Source: DASRHK01 sp035650495 | GTDB lineage: Bacteria > Pseudomonadota > Gammaproteobacteria > Nevskiales > Nevskiaceae | Direction of reading: 5' to 3' | Assembly: GCA_035650495.1 (NCBI GenBank) | Contig: DASRHK010000080.1 | Coordinates: 1-26,468 of the forward strand | Length of the DNA stretch: 26,468 bases | In this document: in pieces, positions 1 to 9,217 of the stretch | Position numbering within the stretch: position 1 is the stretch's first letter | How the letters are laid out: each line of letters starts with the position of its first letter | Position numbers and translations under genes: made by a program | The notes under the pieces: generated by a model | Told to the model about the DNA's origin: nothing | Database searches by the model: none | Seen by the model: only the letters and a program-made list of their open reading frames with translations

Positions 1-2135
<2,135 letters not shown>

Positions 2136-2165
2136 CGAAAGGCAAACGAGTGAGGCGAACCGGCT

Positions 2166-2171
2166 ACTATA
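2166..2171 (-). promoter_or_regulatory. Candidate -10 element for uvrA in the divergent uvrA/MFS gap
   Basis: The minus strand reads TATAGT here, one base from the sigma-70 -10 consensus, about 31 bp upstream of the uvrA ATG, which leaves room for a ~24-nt leader. No good -35 is visible at 16-18 bp. On the plus strand the overlapping bases (tactat) could serve the MFS gene. The rest of the 74-bp gap (2136-2209) holds no LexA-type CTGT-N8-ACAG box that I can find. Confidence 0.3.
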
Positions 2172-2209
2172 TGCGGCCGCTGCGGCTCACTTCTAGTCCC
2201 CAAGAACGC

Positions 2210-3370
2210 ATGAATTCCCGAGAGTGGCGCGCCACCCTTGCGCTCGGCGCCGTGTACGCGCTGCGCATGCTCGGCGTGTTCATGATCCTGCCGGTGTTCG
2301 GGCTCTATGCCACCGGCCTTCCGGAGCATCCGAGCGAGCAGCTGATCGGCTTTGCGCTCACCGCGTCCGGCCTCACGCAGGCGCTGTTCCAGATCCCGCT
2401 CGGGCGCCTGTCGGACCGCATCGGCCGCAAGCCGGTGATCGCGATGGGAATGCTGATCTTCGCGCTCGGCAGCCTGATCGCGGGGCTGTCGACGAGTATC
2501 GAATGGATCGCCGTCGGGCGCGCGGTGCAGGGCGCCGGTGCGATCTCGTCGGCCGTCACGGCGTTGCTGGCCGACGTCACCCGCGAGGAAGTCCGCACGC
2601 TGTCGATGGCCGTCATGGGCGCCGGCATGGGCTTCGCATTCGTGCTCGCGCTGATCCTCGGTCCGATCGCTGAAGGCTTCGTCGGCGTGCCGGGCATCTT
2701 CCTGCTGACCGCGGTCCTCTCCGTGCTGGCCATCCCGGTCGTGTGGTGGGCCGCGCCGACGACCGAGCGTGTCGCCGCGACGACGGCGGGAGGCTTCGGC
2801 GGCGTATTCACCGATCGCGAGCTGCTGCGACTGAACGTCGGCATCCTCGTGCTGCACGCGCTCGTGCCGTGCCTGTTCCTTGCTGCGCCCGTGCTGATCG
2901 AGCGCGAGTTCGGCTGGCCGGCGCCTCAGCATTGGAAGATCTACCTGCCGGTGCTGCTCGGCACGTTGATCGCCGCGCTGCCGTTGATGCGTCAGGCCGA
3001 TCGCGGCTGGGCGAAGCCCTTGCTCGTCGGCGGCGTGGTCACCTTGATGGCGGGCCTGCTCGTCGCGTCCAGATGGACAGGTACGACGGGGCTCGTCGCC
3101 GGATTAGCCTTGTTCTTCGTCGCGTTCAACCTGCTCGAAGGGCTGCTGCCGTCGCTGGTGTCGCGGCGAGCGCCGATCGAGCACAAGGGCGCCGCGATGG
3201 GCGTGTATGCGACCGCGCAGTTCCTCGGCCAGCCGATCGGCGGCGGTCTCGGCGGCTGGACGATGGAGCATCACGGTCCGGCGGCGACGCTCGCGGCGGC
3301 CGCGGGACTCGCGGTCGTGTGGCTGGGTTTTGCGATAAAGTTCAGGCCCGCGCCGACGGCGCGGACGTAA
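2210..3370 (+). CDS. MFS transporter, DHA1 / YajR-like
   Basis: A 386-residue inner-membrane protein with about 12 hydrophobic helices. The loop 2-3 motif A is intact (GRLSDRIGRKPVI), after a QALFQIPLGRLSD segment typical of the YajR-like drug:H+ antiporter branch. E. coli YajR is ~454 residues with a cytosolic C-terminal domain; this protein stops soon after the last helix and lacks it. I chose the ATG at 2210 (MNSREWRATL) because the family begins just before the first helix; in-frame upstream starts (GTG 2150, ATG 2171) would overlap the likely promoter. Ribosome binding is weak (caagaa). An MFS gene between uvrA and ssb is a common arrangement in Beta- and some Gammaproteobacteria. The substrate cannot be told from sequence. 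Confidence 0.88.
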   Translation: MNSREWRATLALGAVYALRMLGVFMILPVFGLYATGLPEHPSEQLIGFALTASGLTQALFQIPLGRLSDRIGRKPVIAMGMLIFALGSLIAGLSTSIEWIAVGRAVQGAGAISSAVTALLADVTREEVRTLSMAVMGAGMGFAFVLALILGPIAEGFVGVPGIFLLTAVLSVLAIPVVWWAAPTTERVAATTAGGFGGVFTDRELLRLNVGILVLHALVPCLFLAAPVLIEREFGWPAPQHWKIYLPVLLGTLIAALPLMRQADRGWAKPLLVGGVVTLMAGLLVASRWTGTTGLVAGLALFFVAFNLLEGLLPSLVSRRAPIEHKGAAMGVYATAQFLGQPIGGGLGGWTMEHHGPAATLAAAAGLAVVWLGFAIKFRPAPTART

Positions 3371-3392
3371 CAGGATCATCCGGGGAAACATC

Positions 3393-3872
3393 ATGGCGCG
3401 CGGAGTCAACAAGGTCATCCTCATCGGCAATCTCGGCAAGGACCCGGAGACGCGGTATCTGCCGTCGGGCGGCGCCGTCGCTAACGTCACCCTCGCGACT
3501 TCCGAAAGCTGGAAGGACAAGCAGACGGGCGAGGCGAAAGAGCGCACCGAGTGGCACAACGTCGTCTTCTATCAGAAGCTCGCCGAGATCGTCGGCCAGT
3601 ACCTGAAGAAGGGCTCGCAGGTCTACGTCGAAGGCTCGATCCGCACGCGCAAGTGGCAGGACAAGGAAGGCCACGACCGCTACACCACCGAGATCATCGC
3701 CAACGAGATGCAGATGCTCGGCGGCAAGCCGGGCGGCGGCGGTAGCGCCTCGTTCGATCGCGGCGATCGCGACATCGGCAGCGGCGCCTCGTCCGCGCCG
3801 CGTGGCGGCAAGACGCCGACGGTCGCCGAGCCGAGCGACAAGAATTTCGAGGACGACGACATCCCGTTCTAG
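3393..3872 (+). CDS. ssb: Single-stranded DNA-binding protein SSB
   Basis: SSB coats single-stranded DNA in replication, recombination and repair and recruits partners through its C-terminal tip. The 159-residue product has the full OB fold (about residues 1-110, starting MARGVNKVILIGNLGKDPE, with the EWHNVVFY segment), a Gly/Ser-rich linker from about 112, and the acidic tip DDDIPF at the extreme C terminus. A GGGGAAA ribosome binding site lies just before the ATG. It is 22 bp after the MFS gene and may be co-transcribed with it; no strong separate promoter is obvious. Length and composition are ordinary for the family. Confidence 0.97.
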   Translation: MARGVNKVILIGNLGKDPETRYLPSGGAVANVTLATSESWKDKQTGEAKERTEWHNVVFYQKLAEIVGQYLKKGSQVYVEGSIRTRKWQDKEGHDRYTTEIIANEMQMLGGKPGGGGSASFDRGDRDIGSGASSAPRGGKTPTVAEPSDKNFEDDDIPF

Positions 3873-3907
3873 AACCGGCGCGGCCGGCGCAGGCTCAAAG
3901 GTGAGAG

Positions 3908-4963
3908 ATGAGCCTGCCGATTCACCCGCCTCTGATGCCGATGCTCGCCGCGCGCGTCGAAGCGCTGCCGCCCGGCGACGACTGGATCTTCGAGCCGAAG
4001 TGGGACGGGTTCCGCGCGCTGGTCTTCCGCGACGGCGACGAGGTCTTCCTGCAGAGCCGCGACGGCAAGCCACTCGCGCGCTATTTCCCCGATCTTCTCG
4101 CGCCGCTTGCCGCGCAGCTGCCGAAGCGCTGCGTGCTCGACGGCGAGATCGTCATCGCGACCGGCGACGCGCTCGACTTCGACGCGCTGCAGCTGCGCTT
4201 GCACCCGGCCGCTTCGCGCGTGCAGAAGCTCGCGGCGGAGATGCCGGCGTCGATGGTGTTCTTCGACGTGCTCGCGCTCGGCGACGACGACCTGAGGGAT
4301 GAGCCATTCGCACGGCGGCGCGCGCGCCTCGAGAAGCTGAAGCTCCGGCCGCCGCTCCACGTCACGCCTGCGACGCGCGACCGCCGCGTCGCCGAAGACT
4401 GGTTCGAGCGCTTCGAGGGCGCGGGCTTCGACGGCGTCGTCGCGAAGGACGCGGCACTGGTCTATCAGCCGAACAAGCGCGTGATGATCAAGGTCAAGCA
4501 CACCCGCGATTGCGACTGCGTCGTGGTCGGCTTCCGCTGGCACAAGGCCGTGAAGGGAAGCGTCGGCTCGCTCCTGCTCGGCCTCTATGACGATGCCGGT
4601 GAGCTGCATCACGTCGGCGTCGTCGCGAGCTTTTCCGCGCAGAAGCGCAAGGAGCTCGTGAAGACGCTCGCGCCCTATCGCGATCCTTCGCACGCGCGCA
4701 TGCCCGGCGAGACGAGCCGATGGAGCACCGGCAAGGACGTCTCCTGGGAACCGCTGAATCCCGAGCTCGTCGTCGAAGTCGCGTACGACCACATGCAGGG
4801 CGACCGCTTCCGCCATACCGCGCAGTTCCGGCGCTGGCGACCGGACAAGTCGCCGCGCGATTGCACGTTCGCTCAGCTGGAGGTGGTGCCGCCGCAGGAG
4901 CTCAAGGCGATCTTCGCGCGCGACGCCGCGAAGAGGAAGCGGTCTTCGCCCGCGACGGCGTGA
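3908..4963 (+). CDS. ligC: ATP-dependent DNA ligase, LigC type
   Basis: Seals nicks in DNA using ATP, through a ligase-AMP intermediate. The 351 residues hold motif I EPKWDGFR with the adenylated Lys at 31, LDGEIV (motif III region), MVFFDVLAL, EGAGFDGVVAKD (motif IV) and MIKVKH (motif V), then an OB-fold domain. Length and the HPAASRVQKLA segment match mycobacterial LigC rather than the three-domain LigD. A ribosome binding site AAGGTGAG precedes the ATG. The last 62 bp overlap the 3' end of the opposing polymerase gene. In mycobacteria LigC works with an associated primase-polymerase in gap-filling repair; the polymerase next door fits that partnership. No ku gene is in the window. Confidence 0.92.
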   Translation: MSLPIHPPLMPMLAARVEALPPGDDWIFEPKWDGFRALVFRDGDEVFLQSRDGKPLARYFPDLLAPLAAQLPKRCVLDGEIVIATGDALDFDALQLRLHPAASRVQKLAAEMPASMVFFDVLALGDDDLRDEPFARRRARLEKLKLRPPLHVTPATRDRRVAEDWFERFEGAGFDGVVAKDAALVYQPNKRVMIKVKHTRDCDCVVVGFRWHKAVKGSVGSLLLGLYDDAGELHHVGVVASFSAQKRKELVKTLAPYRDPSHARMPGETSRWSTGKDVSWEPLNPELVVEVAYDHMQGDRFRHTAQFRRWRPDKSPRDCTFAQLEVVPPQELKAIFARDAAKRKRSSPATA

Positions 4964-5939
4964 CGCGCTTTGCCTCGCCGGCAGCTTTCCGGAAGTGCGG
5001 CGGCCACGGCGCATCGGCGAGTCCACCGGCTTCGTCGCGCGCGGCGAGCTCGAGCAGCGCTTCGATCGATCCGGATCTCGCGTCGATGCCGGCATGCAGG
5101 TCGCCGCGCTTTGCGAAGCGCTTCGGCATCGTCGCCGTCGTGAAGTCGGCGGGATCGCAGTCCGGGACTTCGTCCCAGGTCAGCGGCGCCGACACGCGCG
5201 CATCGGGAAGCGGCCGGATCGAGTAGGCGGCGCAAGTGGTGCGATCGCGCGCGTTCTGGTTGTAGTCGAGGAAGACGCCATGGCGCTCTTCCTTCCACCA
5301 CTTCGACGTCGCGAGCTTCGGCACCCGCCGCTCGATCGCGCGCGACAGCGCGAGCGCAGCGCGACGCACGTCCGCGAACGGCCAGCGCGGCTCGATGCGC
5401 ACGAGGATGTGCATGCCGCGCGATCCGCTCGTCTTCGGCCAGCCGATCAAGCCGAGCTCGTCGAGGAACGCGCGCACTTCGAGCGCGACGCGACGCACGT
5501 CGGCCCATTTCACGCCCGGCGTCGGATCGAGGTCGACGCGCAGCTCGTCGGGATGGTCGATGTCGCCCGAGCGCACCGGATGCGGATGCAGCTCGATGCA
5601 GCCGAGATTGACGACCCATGCCAGGCCCGCCGCGTCGTCGACGACGACTTCGTCCGCCGTGCGTCCCGACGGGAACGTCCAATGGGCGGTGCGGACGAAG
5701 GAGGGCAGCGGGTCCGGCGCACGCTTCTGATAGAAGGGCGGCGCCTCCGCACCATCGACGAAGCGCTTCAGGATCAGCGGACGATCGCGGATGCCGTTCA
5801 GCGCACCGTCGGCGACGGCGAGGTAATAGCGCACGACGTCGAGCTTGCTGAGCTTCGCCTTGCGCGCGAAGTAGGGCTTGTCCGGGTTGGTCACCCGGAC
5901 TTCGTGGCGCGCGATGGTCAGCATTTCGGCATCGGGCAT
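4902..5939 (-). CDS. LigD-type polymerase domain protein (Prim-PolC-like)
   Basis: A stand-alone polymerase of the archaeo-eukaryotic primase family, as in the LigD polymerase domain or the LigC-associated Prim-PolC. It adds (ribo)nucleotides at breaks and short gaps. The 345-residue product has the catalytic metal-binding pair in RVDLDPTPGVKW (Asp136 and Asp138), the SGSRGMHI segment that follows in this family, and FLDYNQNARDRTTCAAYS. The C-terminal ~20 residues are a basic Ser/Arg/Lys-rich tail encoded in the overlap with the ligase gene. ATG at 5939 is used; an in-frame ATG at 5924 (MLTIARHEV) is the alternative, and neither has a good Shine-Dalgarno. It lies tail to tail with the LigC-type ligase. 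Confidence 0.9.
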   Translation of the reverse strand: MPDAEMLTIARHEVRVTNPDKPYFARKAKLSKLDVVRYYLAVADGALNGIRDRPLILKRFVDGAEAPPFYQKRAPDPLPSFVRTAHWTFPSGRTADEVVVDDAAGLAWVVNLGCIELHPHPVRSGDIDHPDELRVDLDPTPGVKWADVRRVALEVRAFLDELGLIGWPKTSGSRGMHILVRIEPRWPFADVRRAALALSRAIERRVPKLATSKWWKEERHGVFLDYNQNARDRTTCAAYSIRPLPDARVSAPLTWDEVPDCDPADFTTATMPKRFAKRGDLHAGIDARSGSIEALLELAARDEAGGLADAPWPPHFRKAAGEAKRVTPSRAKTASSSRRRARRSP

Positions 5940-5942
5940 AAT
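5937..5942 (+). promoter_or_regulatory. Candidate -10 for the zinc-type operon
   Basis: CATAAT, one base from the -10 consensus, sits in a short palindrome (gcat-a-atgc) 27 bp before the GTG of the small CxxC protein. It overlaps the start codon of the opposing polymerase gene. No convincing -35 is visible. I looked for a Zur-type 23-bp palindrome in 5920-5968 and did not find a clear one. Confidence 0.3.
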
Positions 5943-5968
5943 GCGTTTAGACCGTCACGGCCACCGAA

Positions 5969-6280
5969 GTGATCGACGCCATCCGCCGACAGCTCCCGCG
6001 CACCAGCCTCTGGCTGGCGATGCTGCTGTTCGTCGGTCAGCTGCTCGCCGTCGCGCACGCGACGCAGCACGAGCTCGCTGCGAAGGGCGATCAGCCCGCC
6101 TGCGAGATCTGCATCGTCGCGCACAGCGCCGGTGGCACGCCCGCGACGGTGCGCGCGCCCGAGCTGCCGCGGCTCGAATCGCAGCCGCTCATCACGTATC
6201 AGCCGGCGCCGCTCGCGCGCTTGGCCCTCTCACGACCGCGATCGCGGGCGCCACCCTCGCAAGACCTGAAGACCGCTTGA
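5969..6280 (+). CDS. Small exported CxxC/His protein (DUF2946-like)
   Basis: A 103-residue protein starting at GTG, with a basic N terminus and one hydrophobic segment (about residues 14-31, LWLAMLLFVGQLLAVAHA) that reads as a signal peptide or anchor. After it come possible metal ligands: His30, His34, Cys45, Cys48 (CEIC) and His52. The rest is Pro/Arg-rich and low in complexity. The layout resembles the small DUF2946-like proteins often found beside metal-transport genes, but I have no database match. It is 55 bp upstream of the porin gene in the same direction, so it is probably the first gene of the zinc-type unit. A role in periplasmic metal binding is inference only. There is no clear ribosome binding site. 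Confidence 0.6.
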   Translation: MIDAIRRQLPRTSLWLAMLLFVGQLLAVAHATQHELAAKGDQPACEICIVAHSAGGTPATVRAPELPRLESQPLITYQPAPLARLALSRPRSRAPPSQDLKTA

Positions 6281-6335
6281 TCGGATCGCGCCCGAGCCGG
6301 CGCGCCGTTTCCTTCTTCAGCGTCACGAGGGCTTC

Positions 6336-7532
6336 ATGCCGAATCATCCCATTGCTTCACGTGCGCTCGCGGTTGCGAGCCTCGCCATTCCGATCGCAGC
6401 CTTCGCCGATGGCGGAGCCGCAACCGCGTTCAATCCGAAGATCAGCCTCATCCTCAACGGCACGTTCGCGCACTATTCGAGCGACGCGCCCGCCGACATG
6501 CCCGGCTTCCTGCTCGGCGGCGAGAGCGATTTCCGCCCGTCGGGCCTGTCGCTCGGCGAGACCGAGCTCGCCGTCGAATCGAACGTCGACGATCTGTTCC
6601 ACGCGTGGGCGGCGATCTCGATCGACGAGGATGATCACGTCCGCGTCGAAGAGGCTTACGTCAACACGCTGCAGCTGCCGGAAGGGTTCACGCTGAAGCT
6701 CGGGCGCTTCTTCTCCGACCTCGGCTATCAGAACCATCAGCACGCGCACGCGTGGGAATTCGTCGACGCGCCGCTCGTCTATCGCGCGTTCCTCGGCGGG
6801 CAGCTCGGCGATGACGGCGCCCAGGTGCGCTGGGTCGCGCCGCTTCCCGTGTTCCTCGATGCCGGCATCGAATTGTTCCGCGGCGCGGCGTTTCCCGGCG
6901 GCGGCGATCGACGCGGCGGGATCCCCGCCAAATCCGTGTTCGTGCATCTCGGCGACGATCTCGGCCCGAGCTGGTCGTATCGCATCGGCGCGTCGTATTT
7001 CGCGACCAACGGCGAGAACCGTCGCACCGGTGATCCGATCGAGACCTCGTTCACCGGCCGCACGCGCATGGCCGGCGCGGATGTCGTCTTCAAGTGGGCG
7101 CCGAACGGCAATCCGACGCAGCGCAACGCGGTGCTGCAGGGCGAGTTCTATCGCCGCACCGAGCACGGCGGCGTGATCTTCGATCCGGATGGCTTCGCCG
7201 ACGCGAGCGCGTACGACGGCAGGCAGTGGGGCTTCTACGTGCAGGGCGTTTATCAGTTCGTGCCGCAATGGCGCGCCGGCGTGCGCTACGACCGCGTGCA
7301 TGCGCACAACACACTCGACAATCCGGAAGGCGACTCGCTCGCGCTGCTCGCCGACGACATGGGCCGCGATCCGCAGCGCTGGAGCGCGATGGTCGACTGG
7401 TCGCACAGCGAGTTCTCGCGCGTGCGTCTGCAGTACAACCGCGACGAGTCGCGGCCGAACCGCGTGGCCGACAACCAGGTCTTCCTGCAATACATCTTCG
7501 CGATCGGGTCGCACCCGGCGCATTCGTTCTAA
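6336..7532 (+). CDS. Zinc-regulated-type outer membrane porin / receptor-like beta-barrel
   Basis: A 398-residue exported protein: signal peptide about 1-24 (ending AAFADG), then alternating amphipathic strands rich in Gly and aromatics, ending in Phe as outer-membrane barrels do. The mature start (FNPKISLILNGTFAHYS) and the AYVNTLQLPEGFTLKLGRFFS and QNHQHAHAWEF segments fit the barrel family annotated next to zinc ABC transporters and sometimes called zinc-regulated TonB-dependent receptor. I see no TonB plug domain and the length is far too short for one, so porin is the better description. The His-rich HQHAHAWEF loop could touch metal (inference). A GAGGG ribosome binding site precedes the ATG; the binding-protein gene starts 11 bp after its stop. 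Confidence 0.8.
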   Translation: MPNHPIASRALAVASLAIPIAAFADGGAATAFNPKISLILNGTFAHYSSDAPADMPGFLLGGESDFRPSGLSLGETELAVESNVDDLFHAWAAISIDEDDHVRVEEAYVNTLQLPEGFTLKLGRFFSDLGYQNHQHAHAWEFVDAPLVYRAFLGGQLGDDGAQVRWVAPLPVFLDAGIELFRGAAFPGGGDRRGGIPAKSVFVHLGDDLGPSWSYRIGASYFATNGENRRTGDPIETSFTGRTRMAGADVVFKWAPNGNPTQRNAVLQGEFYRRTEHGGVIFDPDGFADASAYDGRQWGFYVQGVYQFVPQWRAGVRYDRVHAHNTLDNPEGDSLALLADDMGRDPQRWSAMVDWSHSEFSRVRLQYNRDESRPNRVADNQVFLQYIFAIGSHPAHSF

Positions 7533-7543
7533 AGGTGACTGCC

Positions 7544-8446
7544 ATGCGCAAACTCATCTTCATCGCCGCGCTGTGCGCACTGCCGAACATCGCGAGCGCC
7601 ATCGACGTCTTCGCCTGCGAGCCCGAGTGGGCCGCGCTGGTGAAGGAGATCGCCGGCAAGAACGCCGACGTCTACACCGCGACCACCGCGATGCAGGATC
7701 CGCATCAGGTGCAGGCGCGACCTTCGCTGCTCGCGCACTATCGGTCCGCCGACATCGCCGTCTGCACCGGCGCCGAGCTCGAGATCGGCTGGTTTCCGGT
7801 GCTGATGAGCAATGGCGCGAATCCGCGCATCCAGACGGGCAAGCCCGGACTGTTCGAAGCGTTCCAGTCGGTGACGATGCTCGAAGTGCCGGCGCATTTC
7901 GATCGCGCCGAGGGCGACATCCATCCTTACGGCAATCCGCACATCCAGACCGACCCGCGCAACATCGGCAAGGTCATTGCCCCGCTCGCGCAACGTCTCG
8001 CCGAGCTCGATCCCAGGCACGCCGACGAATACAAATCGCGCGCAGCGGATTTCGAGAAGCGCTGGTCGGATGCGATCGCGAAGTGGTCGGAGCAGGGCAA
8101 GCCGCTCAACGGCGTCGCGGTGATCAGCCATCACAAGTCGTGGATCTATCTCTACGACTGGCTCGGGATCAAGGAAGTCGCGACGCTCGAGCCGAAGCCG
8201 GGCCTGCCGCCGAGCGCCGCGCATCTCGAAGAACTGCTCGACGTGGTGAAGCGCCAGCCAGTGAAGATGATCGTGCGCTCCGCGTACGAGGATTCGAAGG
8301 CCTCCGAATTCCTCGCGGGCCGCTCGGGTCTGCCGGCGGTCGAGCTGCCGTTCACCGTCGGCGCCGACGGCGCGGATGATCTCTTCAAGCTGTATCAGGT
8401 CACGATCGACCGGCTGCTCGACGCGCTGAAGAAAGGAAAACCGTGA
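7544..8446 (+). CDS. ZnuA-like periplasmic zinc/manganese-binding protein
   Basis: Substrate-binding protein of a cluster-A-I (ZnuA/TroA family) metal ABC transporter. The 300-residue product has a signal peptide (about 1-19), then FACEPEWAALVKEIAGK as the first beta-alpha unit. Likely metal ligands are His54 (MQDPHQ), His133 (GNPHIQ) and His196/197 (VISHHKSW), plus an acidic residue in the C-terminal lobe. There is no His-rich loop such as that of E. coli ZnuA. The ATG at 7544 follows AAAGGTGACTGCC. The end overlaps the permease start. Metal choice (Zn rather than Mn) is inferred from the neighbouring porin. Confidence 0.88.
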   Translation: MRKLIFIAALCALPNIASAIDVFACEPEWAALVKEIAGKNADVYTATTAMQDPHQVQARPSLLAHYRSADIAVCTGAELEIGWFPVLMSNGANPRIQTGKPGLFEAFQSVTMLEVPAHFDRAEGDIHPYGNPHIQTDPRNIGKVIAPLAQRLAELDPRHADEYKSRAADFEKRWSDAIAKWSEQGKPLNGVAVISHHKSWIYLYDWLGIKEVATLEPKPGLPPSAAHLEELLDVVKRQPVKMIVRSAYEDSKASEFLAGRSGLPAVELPFTVGADGADDLFKLYQVTIDRLLDALKKGKP

Positions 8447-9213
8447 TGGACCTTTCCTTCGACTGGTCCCTGCTCGGCCCGCCGCTCGCGGCGGGCCTCG
8501 TCGTGTGCGCGACGCACGTGCTGTTCGGTCGCGAAGTCCTGAAGCGCGGGATCATCTTCATCGATCTCACCATCGCGCAGGTCGCGGCGCTCGGCGCGAT
8601 CGCGGTCGACGCGGCCGGGATCGAGGCGCACGGCTGGATCATGCAGATCGCCGCCGGCGCCGCAGCGCTCGTCGCCGCGGGCTTGCTGTCGTGGACCGAG
8701 CGCAAGTTCGGCGCGGTGCAGGAAGCGCTGATCGGATCGCTCTACGTCGTCGCAGCGTGCGCAGCGATCCTGATGCTCGCGCACAACCCGCACGGCGGCG
8801 AGCATCTGGAAGAGCTGCTCGCCGGACAGATCCTGTGGGTCAGCTACGCGCGCGTGTGGCCGGTCGCGGCGCTCTACGCGGTGCTGCTCGCGGCGTGGTG
8901 GGGCGGGGCGCGCAACAAGCCGGTCCTGTTCTATCCGCTGTTCGCGCTCGCGGTGACGGCGTCCGTTCAGCTCGTCGGCGTCTATCTCGTCTTCGCCACG
9001 CTGATCCTTCCCGCACTCGCGGTGCGCGATCTTCCGCAATGGCGCGGTCTCCTCACTGCTTACGCGATCGGTGCGGCGTCCTATGCGATCGGATTGTGGG
9101 CGTCGGTGCCGCTCGACTTGCCGTCGGGCCCGCTGGTCGTGTGCACGCTCGCGATCGTGATGCTGATCGCCGTCGCCGTGCGCGGCGGCGTGGCGTGGAA
9201 GCAAGCCGACTGA
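8446..9213 (+). CDS. ZnuB-like metal ABC transporter permease
   Basis: Integral membrane subunit of the ABC-3 family that carries zinc or manganese across the inner membrane. 255 residues, about eight hydrophobic helices. The IIFIDLTIAQVAALG and VGVYLVFATLILPALAVR segments are the conserved ABC-3 helices. The ATG at 8446 shares its A with the TGA of the binding-protein gene (an adjacent GTG at 8443 is also possible), so the two are translationally coupled. The expected ATPase (ZnuC) is not in this unit: the next gene, 4 bp on, is a metallophosphoesterase. The permease must use an ATPase encoded elsewhere, or the system is unusual. Confidence 0.87.
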   Translation: MDLSFDWSLLGPPLAAGLVVCATHVLFGREVLKRGIIFIDLTIAQVAALGAIAVDAAGIEAHGWIMQIAAGAAALVAAGLLSWTERKFGAVQEALIGSLYVVAACAAILMLAHNPHGGEHLEELLAGQILWVSYARVWPVAALYAVLLAAWWGGARNKPVLFYPLFALAVTASVQLVGVYLVFATLILPALAVRDLPQWRGLLTAYAIGAASYAIGLWASVPLDLPSGPLVVCTLAIVMLIAVAVRGGVAWKQAD

Positions 9214-9217
9214 TCCC

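Noticed and set aside
2136..2209. LexA box for uvrA
   Set aside because: No CTGT-N8-ACAG or near match was found by eye; only the TATAGT/TACTAT bases stand out.
3873..3907. Terminator after ssb
   Set aside because: The gap has GC-rich self-complementary words (ggcgcggccggcgc) but no clear stem-loop with a T-run.
5920..5968. Zur operator ahead of the zinc-type operon
   Set aside because: Only a 9-bp palindrome (gcataatgc) is present; the long AT-rich Zur palindrome is not recognisable.
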